Shown: positions 27,154 through 35,841 of the stretch, in pieces
Numbering within the stretch: the first letter of the stretch is position 1
Layout: every line of letters begins with the position of its first letter
Source: Paraburkholderia gardini
Lineage (GTDB): Bacteria > Pseudomonadota > Gammaproteobacteria > Burkholderiales > Burkholderiaceae
Length of the DNA: 64,000 nt
Direction: 5' to 3'
Assembly: GCF_907164575.1 (NCBI RefSeq)
Contig: NZ_CAJQYY010000003.1
Coordinates: forward strand, 124,001-188,000
Notes under the pieces: model-generated
What the model was told of the DNA's origin: nothing
What the model saw: only the letters and a program-made list of their open reading frames with translations
Database searches by the model: none
Made by a program: the position numbers and the translations under genes

Positions 27154-30100
27154 ATGTCCGAGCGAAACGAATCCGCCGACCCGCACGAGGCCGGACACGC
27201 CAGGCCCAGCAGCGGGAGCGACCATGTGGTGCTGCGCCATACGCTGCGAGTCGTTCTCGCGATCGCGCTGGTGCTGTACTTCATCGTGGTGGGCCTCTTT
27301 CTGGGTTTGCGCTACGCGGTCCTGCCGCACGTCGATGCGCTCCGTCCGCGCATCGAGGCCGCCGTCTCGTCGAAGTTGCACGCGCAACTGGACATCGGCC
27401 AGTTGACGCCGCACTGGACAGGTTTCCAGCCCGGCATCGATATCGCCAACGTCACGATCCGCGACCGCGACGGCAACACCGCACTCACCATTCCGCACGC
27501 CACCGCGACGCTGTCGTGGCGCTCGCTCGTGCAGTTCGAGCCGGTGATGTCGAGCCTGGTCGTCGACCAGCCCGACGTCCTGATCGCACGCGGCACCGAC
27601 GGCGTGCTTTCGGTGGCCGGCGTACCGCTACCCACCCGCCATACCGGCAACGATGCGTTCACCACCTGGCTGCTTCGCCAGCAGGCGATCGTGCTTCGCG
27701 GCGGGACGCTGCGCTGGCGCGACGCGCGTCACGACGCACCCGAGATCAGGCTGCACGATATCCGCCTCGCGATCCTCAACGACGGCTACGAGCATCGTTT
27801 CGCCCTGCAGGCGCCCGCCGAGGGCACCGTGCTGCACGGCCCGCTCGACTTCCGCGCGCACTTTCGCCACGCGCCGCTCTCGGCGGTCGGCAAGCCGGTC
27901 AACTGGAAAGGTCAGGCGTATCTGTCGACCGGCCCGGTCGATCTGCCGACGCTCGCGCGTTATATGGATTTCCCGGTCGAGACCTACGCGGGCCGCATCG
28001 ACAACGCCATCTGGATCGACTTCGCCGAAGGCCGGATGACATCCGCGGGCGGGCATCTGGCCGGCACCGACGTGTCGATGCGCGTGCATCCGACGCAGCC
28101 GAGGCTCGACGTGCCAGTCGCCGATTTCACATGGCACGTCGATCTGGCGAGCCGCGACTTCACGCTGCAACTGCGCGACCTGCACGCCGAGCTCGGCCAG
28201 CCGCCGCTCGATGACGGCACGCCGGTCACGCGCACGCTCACGCTCGCGACGCTGAACGCACGTTACCGGATGCCGAGCATCCAGCACGGGCAACTGATCA
28301 GCGTCAACGGCGATCGCGTCGACCTCGGCATCCTCGCGGAATTCAGCCGGGCACTGCCGTTGCCGCGCAGACTGCTGAACAACCTCGTGCGCTTCAATCC
28401 GCGCGGGCTGGTCGCCAATTACGTGATCGAAATCGAACGGGACAAGCCCGATGCTGGCGAAGCCGCCGCCGAGCAGCGTTCGGCGGGTGCCGAGCCGATC
28501 GTGCACTACCGCTTCAAGGGCGATCTGCAGGGCATCAGCGTGGCCGCGCAGGAACCGCCGCCCGGTCTCACGAAACTGAACCACCCACGCGCGGGTATTC
28601 CGGGCGTCGAGAACCTGTGGGGAAGCGTCGATGCCGATGAGAACCACGGCTCCATCACGCTCGACACCGAGAAGGTCGCCGTCACGCTACCTGGTGTATT
28701 CGACGACCCACGCCTGACGTTCGACCGGATGACCGGCCACGGCCAGTGGGAAATCAAGCCGGCCCCGCCGGGCGAACAGCACAAGGCGTTCACGTTCAGG
28801 ATGTCCGATTTCGCGGTCGCGAACGCGGACGCCGCCGCGAAGCTCACCGCGAACTACACGAACCCCGGCCACGGGCGCGGCTCGCTCGATCTGACCGCCG
28901 TGTTCGACCGCGCCGCCGTGTCGCGAATCCCACGCTATCTGCCCACCAGCATCAGCGAGAAGCTGCGCCTGTATCTCGGCCACGGTCTGCAGGCCGGCAC
29001 GTCGCACGGGGGAACAATCGATGTGCATGGCAATCTCGACAAATTCCCCTACTCGCGCGACCCGACCGCAGGCGTCTTTCGCATCGTCGCGCCGTTTCGC
29101 GGCGGCCGCTTCGAGCCGTCGCCGTTTCCGCCGCGCAAGCTGAAGGACGGCACACCGAGCGTCTGGCCCGCGCTCGACGGCATCGACGGCAAGTTCGAAC
29201 TGAAGGAAAACGTGCTGCGCTTCGATGTCGACCATGCGCATTACAGGCGCGTCGCGCTCGGCAAGGTTTCCGGGAAGATCGACGATCTCGGCACCAAGGC
29301 GTCGAACTTCGTCATCGTGGGCGACGCGCACGGCCCGCTCGCCGACATGCTCGACTACGTGAACCACAGCGCGCTCGGTGGCATTTCGAAACACGCCGGC
29401 GAAAAGCTGCATGCCGAGGGTCCGGCGACGCTCGCGCTCAAACTGACGCTGCCGCGCACGCCGATGCCGCACGTTGCCATCGAAGGCGCGCTCGGATTCC
29501 AGAACAACCAGCTCGCGATGGAGAAGTTGCCGCCGCTCTCGCAGATCAACGGCAAGCTGCATTTCACGGAGCACACCGCCCGGACCGACCGGCTGTCCGC
29601 GCGCTTTCTCGGCGGCGACGTCCGTGCGAACGGCGGATACCGGCAGGACGGCACCTACGCGTTCGACGTCGCCGGCCACATCAGCGTCGACGCCGCGCGC
29701 GGGCTGAACCTGCGCGGCCCGGCCACCCAGGTGCTCGCGCACATGAGCGGCAGCGCGCCGTACCAGATGAACATTCACGGCGCGAAGGGCCGCCTGCCGG
29801 ACGTCACCATGAATTCCGATCTGACCGGCCTCGCGCTGGACCTCCCCGCGCCGTTCAACAAGCCGATGGGCGAGCCGATGCCGCTGCGCTTCACGCTCCG
29901 GCCACCAGCGGATACTTCGCCGGCGGGCGCGCCGGTGGCGCCCAGACCGGCGGGGAAAGCGGGCGAGCCCCCTTCGTCCGCGGGAACCGCGGAAACACCC
30001 GCCCCCGGCGACGCCAGCCTGCAACGCGCCGACCTCACCTTCGGCCCGATCACCGCGACTTACCTGCTGCGCCACGACCCGAAAGCGCCGCTGACGGTCG

Positions 30101-31422
30101 TACGTGGCGCGATCGGCATCAACAAGCCGGCCGATCTGCCGTCTGAGGGCGTCACCGCAGCAGTCGACGTCGAACATTTCGACGCCGACGCGTGGCGCGC
30201 GCTCGTCGCGCAGATGCGCAGCGGCAGCAAGGACGCCATGCAACCCGGCGTTCCGAACGCGACGGCGCAGCAGTTCCTGCCGACCCGCTTCGCGGTCCAC
30301 ATCGGCACGCTCACGCTCCTCAAGCGCCACTGGGACAACCTGGTGGTCGGCGCCTCGAGCCAGGCCGGCAAGTGGCAGGCCAACATCGGCTCGAGCCAGG
30401 TGTCGGGCTACGTGTCGTGGCTGCCGGGCGCGACGAAAGGCTCGCCCGGTACCTTGCAGGCGCGCTTCGCGAAACTCGTGATTCCGTCGGCGAGCGAAAA
30501 GGATCTGTTCAGCCGCGCGATGTCGGTGCCGGCGCAGAACATGCCGTCGGTCGATCTGATCGTGAACGAGCTGATCGTGCGCGAGCGCAATCTCGGCCGG
30601 CTGGAAGTCGACGCGCACAATTTCGACGAGGACGGCGTGCCCGTCTGGCAACTGGACAAGCTCGACCTCAGCAACCCGGCCGCGACCCTGAGCGCGACCG
30701 CGAAGTGGCGCACCGACGAAACAATCGCCGGCAGCACCGAGGAAGCCGTGCCCCGCCGCACGGCGGTCGATTTCAAGCTCGACATCAGGGACGCGGGCGC
30801 GCTGCTCGAACGCGCCGGCGTCGCCCATGCGGTCAAGTACGGCTCGGGCACGTTGTCGGGCCAGCTCGCGTGGATCGGCGGCCCGACCGCGATCAATTAC
30901 CCGACGCTCGGCGGCACGCTCGCCCTCGACCTGCGTCACGGACAGATCCTGAAGGTCGATCCGGGTGTCGCCAAGCTGCTCGGCGTGGTGAGCCTGCAAA
31001 GCTTCGCGCGCTTCGCCACGCTCAATTTCCGCGACGTGATCGGCGAAGGCCTGCCGTTCGAGCGCGTGACGGGCGCCGCGAAGATCGACGAAGGCGTCGG
31101 CCGCACGGACAACTTCGAGATGGTCACCGCACCGGCGCGCGCCGACATGAAGGGCACCGTCGACCTCGCCCACGAAACGCAGGACCTGCGCGTGCACATC
31201 ACGCCGACGGTGAGCGCGGGCGCCGGCGTGATCGCCGCGGCGATCATCAACCCGCTGTTCGGTCTTGGCGCGCTGGTCGCTGACTTCGCGCTATCGCAGT
31301 CGATCAGCCACGCGTTCGCGATGGACTACGCGATCACCGGCCCGTGGTCCAAACCGCATGTCGAGCGGGTCCATGACGATCGCGGTAAGATGGCCGAGCC
31401 GGCTCCGACCGCCGTCCACTGA
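27154..31422 (+). CDS. yhdP: YhdP family AsmA-like protein (TIGR02099)
   Basis: A 1422-residue envelope protein of the YhdP/AsmA-like group, thought to form a long hydrophobic groove moving phospholipid between inner and outer membrane. One N-terminal membrane helix (about residues 30-54) anchors a huge periplasmic part dominated by beta-strands, with low Cys and frequent Gly/Thr/Val. A Pro/Ala-rich insert lies near residues 925-965. The C-terminus has ARFATLNFRDVIGEGLPFERVTGAAKI and a final membrane-like IIAAAIINPLFGLGALV. The ATG at 27154 has a poor ribosome site, but upstream in-frame starts precede the hydrophobic segment with no family-like sequence. Confidence 0.93.
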   Translation: MSERNESADPHEAGHARPSSGSDHVVLRHTLRVVLAIALVLYFIVVGLFLGLRYAVLPHVDALRPRIEAAVSSKLHAQLDIGQLTPHWTGFQPGIDIANVTIRDRDGNTALTIPHATATLSWRSLVQFEPVMSSLVVDQPDVLIARGTDGVLSVAGVPLPTRHTGNDAFTTWLLRQQAIVLRGGTLRWRDARHDAPEIRLHDIRLAILNDGYEHRFALQAPAEGTVLHGPLDFRAHFRHAPLSAVGKPVNWKGQAYLSTGPVDLPTLARYMDFPVETYAGRIDNAIWIDFAEGRMTSAGGHLAGTDVSMRVHPTQPRLDVPVADFTWHVDLASRDFTLQLRDLHAELGQPPLDDGTPVTRTLTLATLNARYRMPSIQHGQLISVNGDRVDLGILAEFSRALPLPRRLLNNLVRFNPRGLVANYVIEIERDKPDAGEAAAEQRSAGAEPIVHYRFKGDLQGISVAAQEPPPGLTKLNHPRAGIPGVENLWGSVDADENHGSITLDTEKVAVTLPGVFDDPRLTFDRMTGHGQWEIKPAPPGEQHKAFTFRMSDFAVANADAAAKLTANYTNPGHGRGSLDLTAVFDRAAVSRIPRYLPTSISEKLRLYLGHGLQAGTSHGGTIDVHGNLDKFPYSRDPTAGVFRIVAPFRGGRFEPSPFPPRKLKDGTPSVWPALDGIDGKFELKENVLRFDVDHAHYRRVALGKVSGKIDDLGTKASNFVIVGDAHGPLADMLDYVNHSALGGISKHAGEKLHAEGPATLALKLTLPRTPMPHVAIEGALGFQNNQLAMEKLPPLSQINGKLHFTEHTARTDRLSARFLGGDVRANGGYRQDGTYAFDVAGHISVDAARGLNLRGPATQVLAHMSGSAPYQMNIHGAKGRLPDVTMNSDLTGLALDLPAPFNKPMGEPMPLRFTLRPPADTSPAGAPVAPRPAGKAGEPPSSAGTAETPAPGDASLQRADLTFGPITATYLLRHDPKAPLTVVRGAIGINKPADLPSEGVTAAVDVEHFDADAWRALVAQMRSGSKDAMQPGVPNATAQQFLPTRFAVHIGTLTLLKRHWDNLVVGASSQAGKWQANIGSSQVSGYVSWLPGATKGSPGTLQARFAKLVIPSASEKDLFSRAMSVPAQNMPSVDLIVNELIVRERNLGRLEVDAHNFDEDGVPVWQLDKLDLSNPAATLSATAKWRTDETIAGSTEEAVPRRTAVDFKLDIRDAGALLERAGVAHAVKYGSGTLSGQLAWIGGPTAINYPTLGGTLALDLRHGQILKVDPGVAKLLGVVSLQSFARFATLNFRDVIGEGLPFERVTGAAKIDEGVGRTDNFEMVTAPARADMKGTVDLAHETQDLRVHITPTVSAGAGVIAAAIINPLFGLGALVADFALSQSISHAFAMDYAITGPWSKPHVERVHDDRGKMAEPAPTAVH

Positions 31423-31569
31423 ACGCCGATCCGGCCCCAGGCACTGCCGCTGCGCCGTGGCAGGCAGGGTCGGCGGTGGTGCCATGAATTGTCCCGGCGT
31501 GTGTCCCGTTCCGCGAGGTGTGCGGAACCGGAACGCGCGCCGCCCAGCCGGGAGTCTTTCGAAACGCCC

Positions 31570-32409
31570 ATGAGCGATCAACACGCCGCTTCACAGTCTG
31601 CCCCTGCGTCGTTCCGGGTCGCCGCGCTCCAGATGGTGAGCACACCGGATCGCGACCGCAACCTCGCCGAAGCCGGCCGCCTCATCGCCGAAGCGGCCGC
31701 CGACGGCGCGCAGCTCGTGCTGCTGCCCGAATACTTCTGCTTCATGGGTTTCAGGGACACGGACAAGCTCGCCGTGCGCGAAGCGTGGGGCGACGGTCCG
31801 ATCCAGCGCTTTCTCGCCGACGCGGCGCGCCGCCACAAGGTCTGGGTCATCGGCGGCACGCTGCCGCTGACCGCGCCGGAAGCCACCCGCGTGCTGAACA
31901 CGACGCTCGTCTTCGACCCGCAAGGCCGCGAGGCGGCCCGCTACGACAAGATTCACCTCTTCAACTTCGAAAAAGGCGAGGAATCGTTCGATGAGGCGCG
32001 CACGATCCGCCCCGGCGACGAAGTCCGCACCTTTGACGCGCCGTTCGGCCGGGTCGGCCTGTCCGTCTGCTACGATCTTCGTTTTCCGGAGCTGTATCGC
32101 CGGATGGGCGATTGCGCGATGATCGTCGTGCCGTCCGCGTTCACGTACACCACGGGCCGTGCGCACTGGGAAATGCTGCTGCGCGCACGCGCCGTCGAAA
32201 ACCAGTGTTACGTGCTGGCCGCGGCCCAGGGCGGCAAACACGAGAACGGCCGCCGCACGTGGGGCCACAGCATGCTGATCGATCCGTGGGGCGAGATCGT
32301 GGCCGTGCGGGACGAAGGCGCGGGCGTCGTGACCGGTAATCTCGAACGCGCGCGCATCGATGAAGTTCGCCAGAGCCTGCCCGCCTGGCGGCATCGCGTG
32401 CTGACATGA
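31570..32409 (+). CDS. Carbon-nitrogen hydrolase (Nit1/omega-amidase type)
   Basis: A 279-residue nitrilase-superfamily amidase. The catalytic triad is visible as Glu54 (LLPEYF), Lys127 ([10 protein letters not shown]) and Cys167 ([13 protein letters not shown]). The closest named functions are deaminated glutathione amidase and omega-amidase; sequence alone does not choose. I use the ATG at 31570 because the conserved region begins 15 residues later; the in-frame extension to 31489 is Arg/Ser-rich and not family-like. It lies between yhdP and tldD on the same strand, an arrangement common in Burkholderiales. Confidence 0.93.
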   Translation: MSDQHAASQSAPASFRVAALQMVSTPDRDRNLAEAGRLIAEAAADGAQLVLLPEYFCFMGFRDTDKLAVREAWGDGPIQRFLADAARRHKVWVIGGTLPLTAPEATRVLNTTLVFDPQGREAARYDKIHLFNFEKGEESFDEARTIRPGDEVRTFDAPFGRVGLSVCYDLRFPELYRRMGDCAMIVVPSAFTYTTGRAHWEMLLRARAVENQCYVLAAAQGGKHENGRRTWGHSMLIDPWGEIVAVRDEGAGVVTGNLERARIDEVRQSLPAWRHRVLT

Positions 32410-32538
32410 GCGGACCTTAGCCGACATCCCATCGCCGACCAGACTGACCTTGAAAGCGCCGCGCCGAAGATCCATCTGACACCTGACATCGACGCACGCT
32501 CCGACCGAATCCTTTGCATTGAAAAGACCAGACCTCGC

Positions 32539-34005
32539 ATGAATATCATCGAACCCGGCATTCGCAACCTCGCAACCGCCAAGGACGTGCTCCTCACGCC
32601 GTATGGCCTCGACGAAGGCGTTCTCATCCGCACCCTCGGGGAGATCTTCACGCACCGCATCGATTACGCCGACCTGTATTTCCAGGCGACGCGCAGCGAA
32701 GCGTGGAGTCTCGAGGAAGGCATCGTCAAATCGGGCAGCTTCAGCATCGATCAGGGTGTCGGCGTGCGTGCCGTGTCGGGTGACCGGACGGCGTTCGCCT
32801 ATTCGGACGACCTGTCGCCCGAGGCGATCCGCCAGGCGGCGCTCGCCACGCGGTCGATCGCAAAGGCCGGCGGCGGCAAGCAGAAGATCAAGGTGGCGTC
32901 GTCGCTGACCGGCATTGCCGGGCGCGATCTGTACCTGCCGTCCGATCCGCTGCATTCGCTCGACGCGACCGCCAAGGTCAAGCTGCTGGAGCGCATCGAG
33001 GAAATGGCGCGCGGCCGCGATCCGCGCATCAAGCAGGTGATGGCGGGCCTCGCCGGCGAATACGACGTCGTGCTGGTCGCGCGCAGCGACGGCGCGCTCG
33101 CCGCGGACATCCGTCCGCTCGTGCGCGTGTCGGTCACCGTGATCGCCGAGCAGAACGGCAGGCGTGAAATCGGCAGCGGCGGCGGCGGCGGACGCTTCGA
33201 CTACGGTTATTTCACCGACGCAATCCTGTCGGGCTACGTCGACGACGCGGTGCACGCCGCGCTCGTGAACCTCGACGCGCGTCCCGCGCCGGCCGGCGCG
33301 ATGACCGTCGTGCTCGGACCGGGCTGGCCGGGCGTGCTGCTGCACGAAGCGATCGGCCACGGTCTCGAAGGCGACTTCAACCGCAAGGGTTCGTCGGCAT
33401 TCGCCGGACGGATCGGCGAGCAGGTGGCGGCCAGAGGCGTCACGGTCGTCGACGACGGCACGCTGCCGAACCGTCGCGGCTCGCTCAATATCGACGACGA
33501 AGGCAACCCGACGCAGTGCACGACACTGATCGAGGACGGCATCCTGAAGGGCTATATCCAGGACACGCTGAATGCGCGTCTGATGAAGATGCCGGTCACC
33601 GGCAACGCGCGCCGCGAATCGTACGCCGCGCTGCCGATGCCGCGCATGACCAACACGTACATGCTGAACGGCGACAAGGATCCACAGGAAATCATCAAAT
33701 CGGTGAAGAACGGCCTGTATGCGGTGAACTTCGGCGGCGGCCAGGTCGATATCACGAACGGCAAGTTCGTGTTCTCGGCGTCCGAGGCGTACATGATCGA
33801 GAACGGCAAGATCAGCTATCCGGTCAAGGGCGCGACGCTGATCGGCAGCGGTCCGGAATCGCTCAAGTTCGTGAGCATGATCGGCAACGACATGAAGCTG
33901 GATACCGGCGTCGGCGTGTGCGGCAAGGAAGGCCAGAGCGTGCCGGTCGGCGTCGGCCAGCCGACGCTGCGCATCGACCGCATGACCGTCGGCGGCACGG
34001 CCTGA
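32539..34005 (+). CDS. tldD: Metalloprotease TldD
   Basis: Zinc protease subunit that acts with TldE/PmbA in peptide maturation (for example microcin B17) and CcdA decay. The zinc motif HEAIGH is at residues 269-274 ([18 protein letters not shown]), with the downstream metal ligand region around [17 protein letters not shown]. The length is 488 aa. Its partner gene is not in the window. The gene ends 14 nt before a pair of overlapping hairpins at 34019-34068. Confidence 0.96.
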   Translation: MNIIEPGIRNLATAKDVLLTPYGLDEGVLIRTLGEIFTHRIDYADLYFQATRSEAWSLEEGIVKSGSFSIDQGVGVRAVSGDRTAFAYSDDLSPEAIRQAALATRSIAKAGGGKQKIKVASSLTGIAGRDLYLPSDPLHSLDATAKVKLLERIEEMARGRDPRIKQVMAGLAGEYDVVLVARSDGALAADIRPLVRVSVTVIAEQNGRREIGSGGGGGRFDYGYFTDAILSGYVDDAVHAALVNLDARPAPAGAMTVVLGPGWPGVLLHEAIGHGLEGDFNRKGSSAFAGRIGEQVAARGVTVVDDGTLPNRRGSLNIDDEGNPTQCTTLIEDGILKGYIQDTLNARLMKMPVTGNARRESYAALPMPRMTNTYMLNGDKDPQEIIKSVKNGLYAVNFGGGQVDITNGKFVFSASEAYMIENGKISYPVKGATLIGSGPESLKFVSMIGNDMKLDTGVGVCGKEGQSVPVGVGQPTLRIDRMTVGGTA

Positions 34006-34018
34006 TTTGAGCTTCAAT

Positions 34019-34051
34019 GCACGTTTCGTGCGCAAATTGCACGAAACGTGC
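34019..34051 (+). repeat. 13-bp perfect inverted repeat behind tldD
   Basis: GCACGTTTCGTGC, loop GCAAATT, GCACGAAACGTGC. The last 3 nt of the right arm also form the start of the terminator stem at 34049-34068, so the two hairpins cannot fully coexist. Confidence 0.85.
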
Positions 34052-34068
34052 GGAATATCCGCATTTTT
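34049..34068 (+). terminator. Short intrinsic terminator of tldD
   Basis: TGCGGA, loop ATA, TCCGCA, then TTTTT. The stem is only 6 bp, but the T-run follows directly. Confidence 0.65.
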
Positions 34069-34071
34069 AGT

Positions 34072-34089
34072 GCCTGATGCTTGTCAGGC
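34072..34089. promoter_or_regulatory. Inverted repeat overlapping the aroG -35 box (possible operator)
   Basis: GCCTGA, 6-nt gap, TCAGGC. The right arm overlaps the TTGTCA hexamer at 34081-34086. A repressor bound here would block the promoter; no regulator is identified. Confidence 0.35.
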
Positions 34090-34109
34090 GCGCTTGAGCA
34101 GGTTATAAA
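34081..34109 (+). promoter_or_regulatory. aroG sigma-70 promoter
   Basis: TTGTCA (34081-34086), exactly 17 nt, TATAAA (34104-34109); five of six matches in each box. Predicted start near 34116, about 30 nt before the leader peptide ATG. Confidence 0.75.
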
Positions 34110-34147
34110 GCCACTCACCCTTTTTCGATGAGCAACGCTTTTTCGCC

Positions 34148-34219
34148 ATGTCTTTCGCCAGGTTTTACTTTTATTTTTTCTGGTATCTCAGACCGCTGGC
34201 GGATCGAGAGGGGTGTTAG
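34148..34219 (+). CDS. aroG leader peptide (23 aa, aromatic-rich)
   Basis: A 23-codon ORF ending in TAG. Codons 6-13 read Phe-Tyr-Phe-Tyr-Phe-Phe-Trp-Tyr: eight aromatic residues in a row, with one more Phe at position 3. Such a run is not expected by chance in a GC-rich genome and directly precedes the gene for the first enzyme of aromatic synthesis. The ribosome site is weak, as in some leader peptides. Its only plausible role is to sense charged tRNA-Phe, tRNA-Tyr and tRNA-Trp by ribosome stalling. The known analogues are the trp, pheA and pheST leaders of enterobacteria. The 62-codon ORF in another frame (from 34128) is rejected. Confidence 0.85.
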   Translation: MSFARFYFYFFWYLRPLADREGC

Positions 34220-34275
34220 TGCACGAAACACCGAGAATTCCCGAAAAACCGCCAGCGAGTCTGGCGGTTTTTTTT
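34156..34275 (+). promoter_or_regulatory. Transcription attenuator of aroG (segments 1-4)
   Basis: Segment 1 CGCCAG (34156-34161) can pair with segment 2 CTGGCG (34196-34201). Segment 2 in its longer form GCTGGCGG (34195-34202) can instead pair with segment 3 CCGCCAGC (34249-34256). Segment 3 can also pair with segment 4 CTGGCGG (34261-34267), forming the terminator. The aromatic codons (34163-34186) lie between segments 1 and 2, so a ribosome stalled on the early ones would free segment 2 and favour the antiterminator. Mechanism inferred from the classical attenuation model. Confidence 0.8.
34244..34275 (+). terminator. Attenuator terminator in the aroG leader
   Basis: AAAAACCGCCAG, loop CGAGT, CTGGCGGTTTTT, with eight consecutive T (34268-34275). 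A perfect 12-bp stem including the A/T ends. It lies 111 nt before the aroG start. Confidence 0.93.
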
Positions 34276-34386
34276 CGCCTGTCCGCTTCTACCCATTAGC
34301 CGTTGAACACCTTTGAGTTTCGTTTGCCGCGGTCTTGAGATCCTTCCCGCGCGAACACGCTACGAACTGAATCCTGGAGAACCAGC

Positions 34387-35460
34387 ATGCCCCCGCACAA
34401 CACCGACGATGTCCGCATCCGGGAACTGAAAGAACTGACGCCGCCGGCGCACCTGATCCGCGAATTCGCGCTCGACGAAAACGTGTCGAACACGATCTAC
34501 AGCGCGCGCCAGTCGATGCATCGCATCCTGCACGGCATGGAAGACCGTCTGATCGTCATCATCGGGCCGTGCTCGATTCACGACACGAAGGCCGCGCTCG
34601 AATACGCCGGCCGCCTGGTCGAGCAGCGCAAGCGCTTCGCGGGCGAGCTTGAAATCGTGATGCGCGTGTACTTCGAAAAGCCGCGCACGACTGTCGGCTG
34701 GAAGGGGCTCATCAACGACCCGTACATGGACAACAGCTTCAAGATCAACGACGGCCTGCGCACCGCGCGCGAGCTGCTGCTGAAGATCAATGAACTCGGC
34801 CTGCCGGCCGGCACCGAATACCTCGACATGATCAGCCCGCAGTACATCGCCGATCTGATCTCGTGGGGCGCGATCGGCGCGCGCACGACCGAATCGCAGG
34901 TTCACCGCGAACTGGCGTCGGGCCTGTCGTGCCCGGTCGGCTTCAAGAACGGCACGGACGGCAACGTGAAGATCGCCGTCGACGCCATCAAGGCCGCCTC
35001 GCAGCCGCACCATTTCCTGTCGGTGACGAAGGGTGGCCATTCGGCGATCGTGTCGACCGCGGGCAATGAGGACTGTCACATCATCCTGCGCGGCGGCAAA
35101 ACGCCGAACTACGACGCCGAAAGCGTGAACGTTGCGTGCGCCGACATCGGCAAGGCCGGCCTCGCGGCGCGTCTGATGATCGACGCGAGCCACGCGAACA
35201 GTTCGAAGAAGCACGAGAACCAGATTCCGGTATGCGCGGACATCGGCCGCCAGATCGCTTCGGGCGACGAACGGATCGTCGGCGTCATGGTGGAATCGCA
35301 TCTGGTGGCGGGCCGTCAGGATCTGCAGGAAGGCTGCGAACTGACGTACGGCCAGAGCATCACCGACGCGTGCATCGGCTGGGACGAAAGCATCGCCGTC
35401 CTCGAAGGGCTCGCCGAATCGGTCAGGCAGCGACGCATCGCGCGCGGCAGCGGCAATTAA
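34387..35460 (+). CDS. aroG: 3-deoxy-7-phosphoheptulonate (DAHP) synthase, AroF/G/H type
   Basis: Condenses phosphoenolpyruvate and erythrose 4-phosphate, the first step of aromatic amino acid synthesis. A class I-alpha enzyme of 357 aa: GPCSIHD (60-66), VYFEKPRTTVGWKGLINDP, the metal-site SATEYLDM-like GTEYLDMISPQYIADLISWGAIGARTTESQ, and IMIDASHANSSKKHENQ-like DASHANSSKKHENQ. The ATG has GGAGA 7 nt upstream. It is controlled, by inference, by the upstream aromatic attenuator and probably by feedback inhibition; which amino acid inhibits it cannot be read with certainty. Confidence 0.96.
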   Translation: MPPHNTDDVRIRELKELTPPAHLIREFALDENVSNTIYSARQSMHRILHGMEDRLIVIIGPCSIHDTKAALEYAGRLVEQRKRFAGELEIVMRVYFEKPRTTVGWKGLINDPYMDNSFKINDGLRTARELLLKINELGLPAGTEYLDMISPQYIADLISWGAIGARTTESQVHRELASGLSCPVGFKNGTDGNVKIAVDAIKAASQPHHFLSVTKGGHSAIVSTAGNEDCHIILRGGKTPNYDAESVNVACADIGKAGLAARLMIDASHANSSKKHENQIPVCADIGRQIASGDERIVGVMVESHLVAGRQDLQEGCELTYGQSITDACIGWDESIAVLEGLAESVRQRRIARGSGN

Positions 35461-35491
35461 GCGCGGGTTGCGCGCGATTTATCCTGGCTGG

Positions 35492-35561
35492 GCGGGCTCG
35501 CTTGAGCCCGCTTCTGGCGATCCATGCCGCCCGGTTGAAGAGACCCGGCGGCATTTCTTTT
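35492..35561 (+). terminator. Terminator region behind aroG
   Basis: Two stem-loops in series. The first is GCGGGCTC-GCTT-GAGCCCGC (35492-35511), with little T tail. The second is ATGCCGCC-C-GGT, loop, ACC-C-GGCGGCAT (35524-35554), followed by TTCTTTT. The second has the better intrinsic-terminator form. Confidence 0.7.
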
Positions 35562-35841
35562 GCGCGCGCCGCCCGGCGTGCATACATCGGATTCATGACG
35601 CTTTCAGGCGCCCATTCCTTTCATTTCGCTACTTCGCCCGCGCTTTTACCCAGGATTCGTCCTACGCCGAAAAGCCTGTTGCGACGCAACAGAAATTGAT
35701 TGAGTATCTGGAGTGCTGTCTCGCTGCACCGGCTCTGCCCGGTACGGCTGCGCGGCTGTTTTTTGCCTGATCGAATCTCGCCCTGCGCATCCCGCATCGC
35801 CTGCGCGACGCGCTCCCCCGAACCCTGTTTTCGGAGATCTC
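35562..35841 (+). other. Upstream region of the acetoacetate decarboxylase gene, with a perfect palindrome
   Basis: No convincing gene. It contains CTGTTGC-GAC-GCAACAG (35676-35692), a perfect 7-bp inverted repeat that could be an operator for the following operon, and GGAG just before the start at 35842. No consensus promoter stands out. Confidence 0.5.

Noticed and set aside
25677..28214. An 845-codon plus-strand frame across the end of glnE and the start of yhdP
   Set aside because: It overlaps two real genes in other frames and is extremely Arg/Ala-rich.
28687..31197. An 836-codon open frame on the minus strand opposite yhdP
   Set aside because: It is Arg/His/Ala-rich with no family-like motif, and mirrors the codon bias of the real plus-strand gene. 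Long antisense frames are expected in GC-rich coding DNA.
31591..34035. An 814-codon open frame on the minus strand opposite the amidase gene and tldD
   Set aside because: It spans two well-supported genes and the gap between them, has no domain, and its composition (Arg, Asp, His) is that of a shadow frame.
34128..34316. A 62-codon ORF starting at 34128 in the aroG leader
   Set aside because: It runs through the attenuator terminator and lacks an aromatic run; the frame from 34148 explains the region better.
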